A DNA stretch of 6,212 nucleotides from Cellvibrionaceae bacterium (GTDB lineage: Bacteria > Pseudomonadota > Gammaproteobacteria > Pseudomonadales > Cellvibrionaceae). The stretch spans positions 1 to 6,212 of the forward strand of contig JALUYN010000634.1 of assembly GCA_027012915.1 (NCBI GenBank), read 5' to 3'. Below, in pieces: positions 3,735 to 6,212 of this stretch (position 1 is the stretch's first letter; every line of letters begins with the position of its first letter). The notes under the pieces are model-generated. The model was not told where the DNA came from, did no database searches, and saw nothing but the letters and a program-made list of their open reading frames with translations. The position numbers and the translations under genes were made by a program.

Positions 3735-4214
3735 TTATTCAGCATCCAGATCGAATGCTTTGTGCAGACTGCGAACAGCCAGCTCCAGGTAGCGCTCTTC
3801 AATGATGACGCAAATCTTAATTTCAGACGTGGTGATCATCTGAATATTGATATTGTCCTGCGCCAGAGCTTCAAACATCTGCGAAGCTACGCCTGCGTGC
3901 GAACGCATGCCCACACCAACAACAGAAACTTTAGCAACGCCATCGTCGGTTACGACGTTTTTGGCGCCGACTTCACTGGCAACCTTCTCCAAAATGTCGC
4001 GCGCACGCTCCATATCGTTACGGTGGGTAGTAAAGGTCAGATCAGTGGTGTTATCTTCAGAAACGTTTTGAACGATCACATCCACTTCAATATTGGCAGC
4101 TCCGATTGGTGCCAGAACACGCGCTGCAACCCCGGGAGTATCGGGAATACCGGTAATGGTTATCTTGGCTTCATCGCGGTTAAAGGCAATACCAGAAACT
4201 AATGGCTGCTCCAT
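3735..4214 (-). CDS. Possible internally initiated aspartokinase beta subunit
   Basis: Met249 of LysC (ATG at 4212-4214) begins MEQPLVSGIAFNRDEAKI, directly before the first ACT domain. A separate regulatory beta subunit made from an in-frame internal start at the equivalent point is known for aspartokinases of Bacillus subtilis and Corynebacterium glutamicum, giving an alpha2-beta2 enzyme. Here a GATGAGGA purine tract lies about 10 bases upstream of the ATG. The product would be 159 aa containing only the two ACT domains. Use of this start here is inferred from position and sequence. Confidence 0.45.
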   Translation of the reverse strand: MEQPLVSGIAFNRDEAKITITGIPDTPGVAARVLAPIGAANIEVDVIVQNVSEDNTTDLTFTTHRNDMERARDILEKVASEVGAKNVVTDDGVAKVSVVGVGMRSHAGVASQMFEALAQDNINIQMITTSEIKICVIIEERYLELAVRSLHKAFDLDAE

Positions 4215-4958
4215 ATCGGAAAAATCCTCATCAAGGGTAATCAAGGTTCCAGGCCCTTCCTGGAAGCTGTGTAGTACGCGAAGTGGCACATTGTACTTGC
4301 CCGCAAATTCTACAGAGCGGATCTGCAAAACCTTGGAGCCCTGACTGGCCATCTCCAACATCTCTTCAAAAGTGATTTTACTCAAGCGGCGCGCACCTTC
4401 GCACACCCGAGGGTCTGTAGTGTAAACACCGTCCACATCAGTGTAGATCTGGCACTCATCAGCCTTCAGGGCCGCGGCCAGGGCCACACCGGTGGTATCG
4501 GAACCGCCACGCCCCAATGTAGTGATATTGCCGTCGTCATCAACTCCCTGGAAACCGGCCACCACGACAACCCGCCCCGCATCGAGATCCGCGCGCATGT
4601 TGGATACATCAATATCCTGAATTCGCGCTTTGGTATGAGAGTTATCGGTCAAAATCTTAACTTGAGATCCGGTATAGGAACGCGCATCCCAGCCACGCTT
4701 TTTCAGCGCCATACACAACAAAGCAATAGTTACTTGCTCTCCTGTGGAAACCAGCACATCCATCTCGCGAGGGTCCGGCTTCTCTTGAATTTCATGTGCC
4801 AAACCAATCAAGCGGTTGGTCTCACCGCTCATAGCTGAAACCGCCACAACGATATCGTGACCCTGCGCTCTGAATCCGGCGACCTTTTCCGCCACCGCTT
4901 CAATTCGTTCGATGGTGCCTACCGACGTACCGCCGTATTTTTGAACAAAAAGACTCAT
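3735..4958 (-). CDS. lysC: Aspartate kinase, class II (LysC)
   Basis: This 407-aa cytoplasmic enzyme phosphorylates L-aspartate with ATP to give 4-phospho-L-aspartate, the first step toward lysine, threonine, methionine and diaminopimelate. The kinase domain spans residues 1-245: VQKYGGTSVG at 5-14 (catalytic Lys7), VSAMSG near 40, STGEQ at 71-75, TTLGRGGSDTT at 146-156 and TDVDGVYTTDPR at 173-184. Two ACT domains follow, about 265-335 (ITGIPDTPGVAARVL) and 345-407 (VVGVGMRSHAGVASQMF, ITTSEIKICVII), and are the site of feedback inhibition by lysine and/or threonine. Length and layout match the monofunctional bacterial enzyme. The start is fixed by homology; the AGGT just before the ATG is too close to be a good ribosome-binding site. 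A probable internal start at Met249 would give a separate beta subunit. It lies between alaS and csrA. Confidence 0.97.
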   Translation of the reverse strand: MSLFVQKYGGTSVGTIERIEAVAEKVAGFRAQGHDIVVAVSAMSGETNRLIGLAHEIQEKPDPREMDVLVSTGEQVTIALLCMALKKRGWDARSYTGSQVKILTDNSHTKARIQDIDVSNMRADLDAGRVVVVAGFQGVDDDGNITTLGRGGSDTTGVALAAALKADECQIYTDVDGVYTTDPRVCEGARRLSKITFEEMLEMASQGSKVLQIRSVEFAGKYNVPLRVLHSFQEGPGTLITLDEDFSDMEQPLVSGIAFNRDEAKITITGIPDTPGVAARVLAPIGAANIEVDVIVQNVSEDNTTDLTFTTHRNDMERARDILEKVASEVGAKNVVTDDGVAKVSVVGVGMRSHAGVASQMFEALAQDNINIQMITTSEIKICVIIEERYLELAVRSLHKAFDLDAE

Positions 4959-5000
4959 ACCTAAACAAAAACCCGAACAAAAACACCCTTTTGGGCGATT

Positions 5001-5037
5001 GAAAAATCAAGCGGCCAATTAAACACTAATTGGCCGC
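5001..5037 (-). terminator. Rho-independent terminator of alaS
   Basis: GCGGCCAATT (5011-5020) and AATTGGCCGC (5028-5037) are a perfect 10-bp stem with a 7-base loop. On the minus strand it is followed by TTGATTTTTC, an interrupted T-tract. It lies 43 bases after the alaS stop. The imperfect tract may allow some read-through into lysC, for which I see no clear promoter in the remaining gap. Confidence 0.75.
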
Positions 5038-5080
5038 CAAAGTTAATGGGACGAACGAAATTTACCCACTTCGCGGGGCA

Positions 5081-6211
5081 TTACGCCAACTGCTCTGCCA
5101 CCCAGTCAGCGACTTTATCCAAAGCAGCAGGCAAAGCGTCAAGATCAGTTCCCGCGCCCTTGGCTTTATCGGGCTTGCCGCCGCCTTTGCCGCCCACGAG
5201 TGGCGCAAAGAACTTGATTAGATTTCCGGCCTGAACCTGGTCTTGTACATCGGCTGAAACCGCGGCTATCAAATTGATTTTTTCGCCCGCCGGACTGGCC
5301 AACAGCACAACGCAATTGCCCAATTTGTCTTTCAGTTGCGCCACAGAATTGTCCAAGGATTTCATATCAGCGCCATCCAGACGAGCCGCCAGAACTTTAA
5401 TTCCAGCAATATCCTTGGCCTGACTCACCAAATCACCGCTAGCGGCGCTTGCCAACTTGGCTTTCAGCTGTGCCAGTTCTTTTTCTTGCTGCTTGCTCTG
5501 GGTTACCAACTGACTCAACTTATCTGTCAACAGGTCCGGGCGAGTTTTGAGCATGGCGGACACCTGCTCCAGTAAAGCCTGCTGCTCGTCTACCAGAGAC
5601 AGAGCCTTCTGACCGGTAACCGCTTCGATGCGACGCACGCCGGAGGCAACACCCGCTTCCGAGGTAATACGTATTTGACCAATGTCACCGGTGCGGGTTG
5701 CGTGAATTCCACCACACAATTCCACAGAGAAACCGTCGCCCATGGAAAGTACGCGCACTTCATCGCCGTACTTCTCGCCAAACAGCGCCATTGCCCCTTT
5801 CGACTGAGCCGTCTCCATATCGCAGAGATCAGTTTCAACCTGGGTGTTGGCCATAATCTGCTGATTCACCAGAGCTTCAATCTGCTTCAGCTCTTCAGGC
5901 TTGACTGCCTCAAAGTGAGAGAAATCAAAACGCAAGCGCTCGGAATCTACCAGCGACCCTTTCTGGGTTACGTGCTCGCCGAGCACCTGGCGCAGAGCTG
6001 CGTGCAACAGATGAGTCGCAGAGTGATTCAGTGCCGTCGCGTGGCGCACATCGGTATCAATCTGAGCCTCAAGGCTGTCGCCAACACTTAAACCACCCTC
6101 CAGCACCACGCCTTCGTGCAAGTGATTGCCACCCTGCTTAATACAATCCTGCACTTCGAAGCGTGCAGCTGAGGCAACTAGATAACCGGTATCGCCTACC
6201 TGGCCGCCGGA
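5081..6211 (-). CDS. alaS: Alanyl-tRNA synthetase, C-terminal 376 residues (partial)
   Basis: AlaRS charges tRNA(Ala) with alanine and hydrolyses mis-charged Ser- and Gly-tRNA(Ala). Only the 3' part is present; the frame is open to the right edge (first in-frame codon at 6211, reading [10 protein letters not shown]), so the N-terminal catalytic and tRNA-recognition domains lie outside. The editing domain is visible: zinc-type HSATH (His codons at 6023-6025 and 6011-6013) and a Cys-x3-His pair in [13 protein letters not shown] (5702-5716). A helical coiled-coil segment ([22 protein letters not shown]) follows. The C-Ala domain ends with [15 protein letters not shown] and a terminal [10 protein letters not shown]. 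One oddity is Ile in place of the usual Thr in the CGGTH motif. The stop is followed by a hairpin terminator. The GTG at 6152-6154 is an internal valine codon, not the start. Confidence 0.98.
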   Translation of the reverse strand, partial: SGGQVGDTGYLVASAARFEVQDCIKQGGNHLHEGVVLEGGLSVGDSLEAQIDTDVRHATALNHSATHLLHAALRQVLGEHVTQKGSLVDSERLRFDFSHFEAVKPEELKQIEALVNQQIMANTQVETDLCDMETAQSKGAMALFGEKYGDEVRVLSMGDGFSVELCGGIHATRTGDIGQIRITSEAGVASGVRRIEAVTGQKALSLVDEQQALLEQVSAMLKTRPDLLTDKLSQLVTQSKQQEKELAQLKAKLASAASGDLVSQAKDIAGIKVLAARLDGADMKSLDNSVAQLKDKLGNCVVLLASPAGEKINLIAAVSADVQDQVQAGNLIKFFAPLVGGKGGGKPDKAKGAGTDLDALPAALDKVADWVAEQLA

Positions 6212-6212
6212 T

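Noticed and set aside
3762..4202. 146-codon plus-strand open frame
   Set aside because: Shadow of the lysC ACT-domain region; codon pattern is explained by the real gene on the other strand.
4959..5080. Lysine riboswitch upstream of lysC
   Set aside because: The gap is only 122 bases, much of it the alaS terminator, with no multi-helix junction resembling the lysine aptamer.
5675..6091. 138-codon plus-strand open frame
   Set aside because: Lies entirely antisense to the conserved alaS editing domain and has no family resemblance or ribosome-binding site worth noting.
5081..6154. GTG at 6152-6154 as the start of alaS
   Set aside because: The frame continues upstream to the window edge with conserved AlaRS sequence (SGGQVGD), so this is an internal valine.

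Overview
The right-hand half of this window is conserved gammaproteobacterial core genome. Reading on the minus strand it runs alaS (3' part), lysC, csrA, tRNA-Ser(GCU). The class II aspartokinase lies between alaS and csrA as in pseudomonads and related marine lineages; in Escherichia coli csrA follows alaS directly. Together with the moderate GC content and the protein sequences, this suggests a free-living, probably marine gammaproteobacterium of the Pseudomonadales/Cellvibrionales type. That placement is an inference, not a measurement.

The left-hand half is the end of an integrated element (genomic island or satellite-like prophage) inserted at the 3' end of the tRNA-Ser(GCU) gene. From the tRNA inward, all on the minus strand, it holds: a strong terminator; a P4-type tyrosine integrase (414 aa) with the full R-K-H-R-H-Y catalytic set; an unrecognised 237-aa protein with an AT-hook-like tail; an AlpA-family small DNA-binding protein (probable regulator or excisionase); a 103-aa winged-helix protein; and the first codons of a further gene that runs off the left edge. 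The last three are packed as one operon, with a 14-nt gap and then a TAATG overlap. The distal end of the element, its second attachment site and any cargo lie outside the window.

The element's non-coding DNA is unusually structured. The int start codon is embedded in a 13-bp palindrome whose motif recurs upstream. The gap before the 237-aa gene can fold into a three-way junction with a possible pseudoknot, followed by a hairpin that displays the Shine-Dalgarno sequence in its loop. The gap before alpA has two tandem 21-bp repeats and a 10-bp stem. These look like the control circuit for integration and excision and are the parts most worth testing.

In the core half, alaS ends in a hairpin terminator. 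lysC contains a plausible internal start for a separate regulatory beta subunit. csrA has several GGA motifs in its leader and three hairpins behind it. The tRNA has its own promoter with a GC-rich discriminator. No intergenic stretch exceeds 300 bases.
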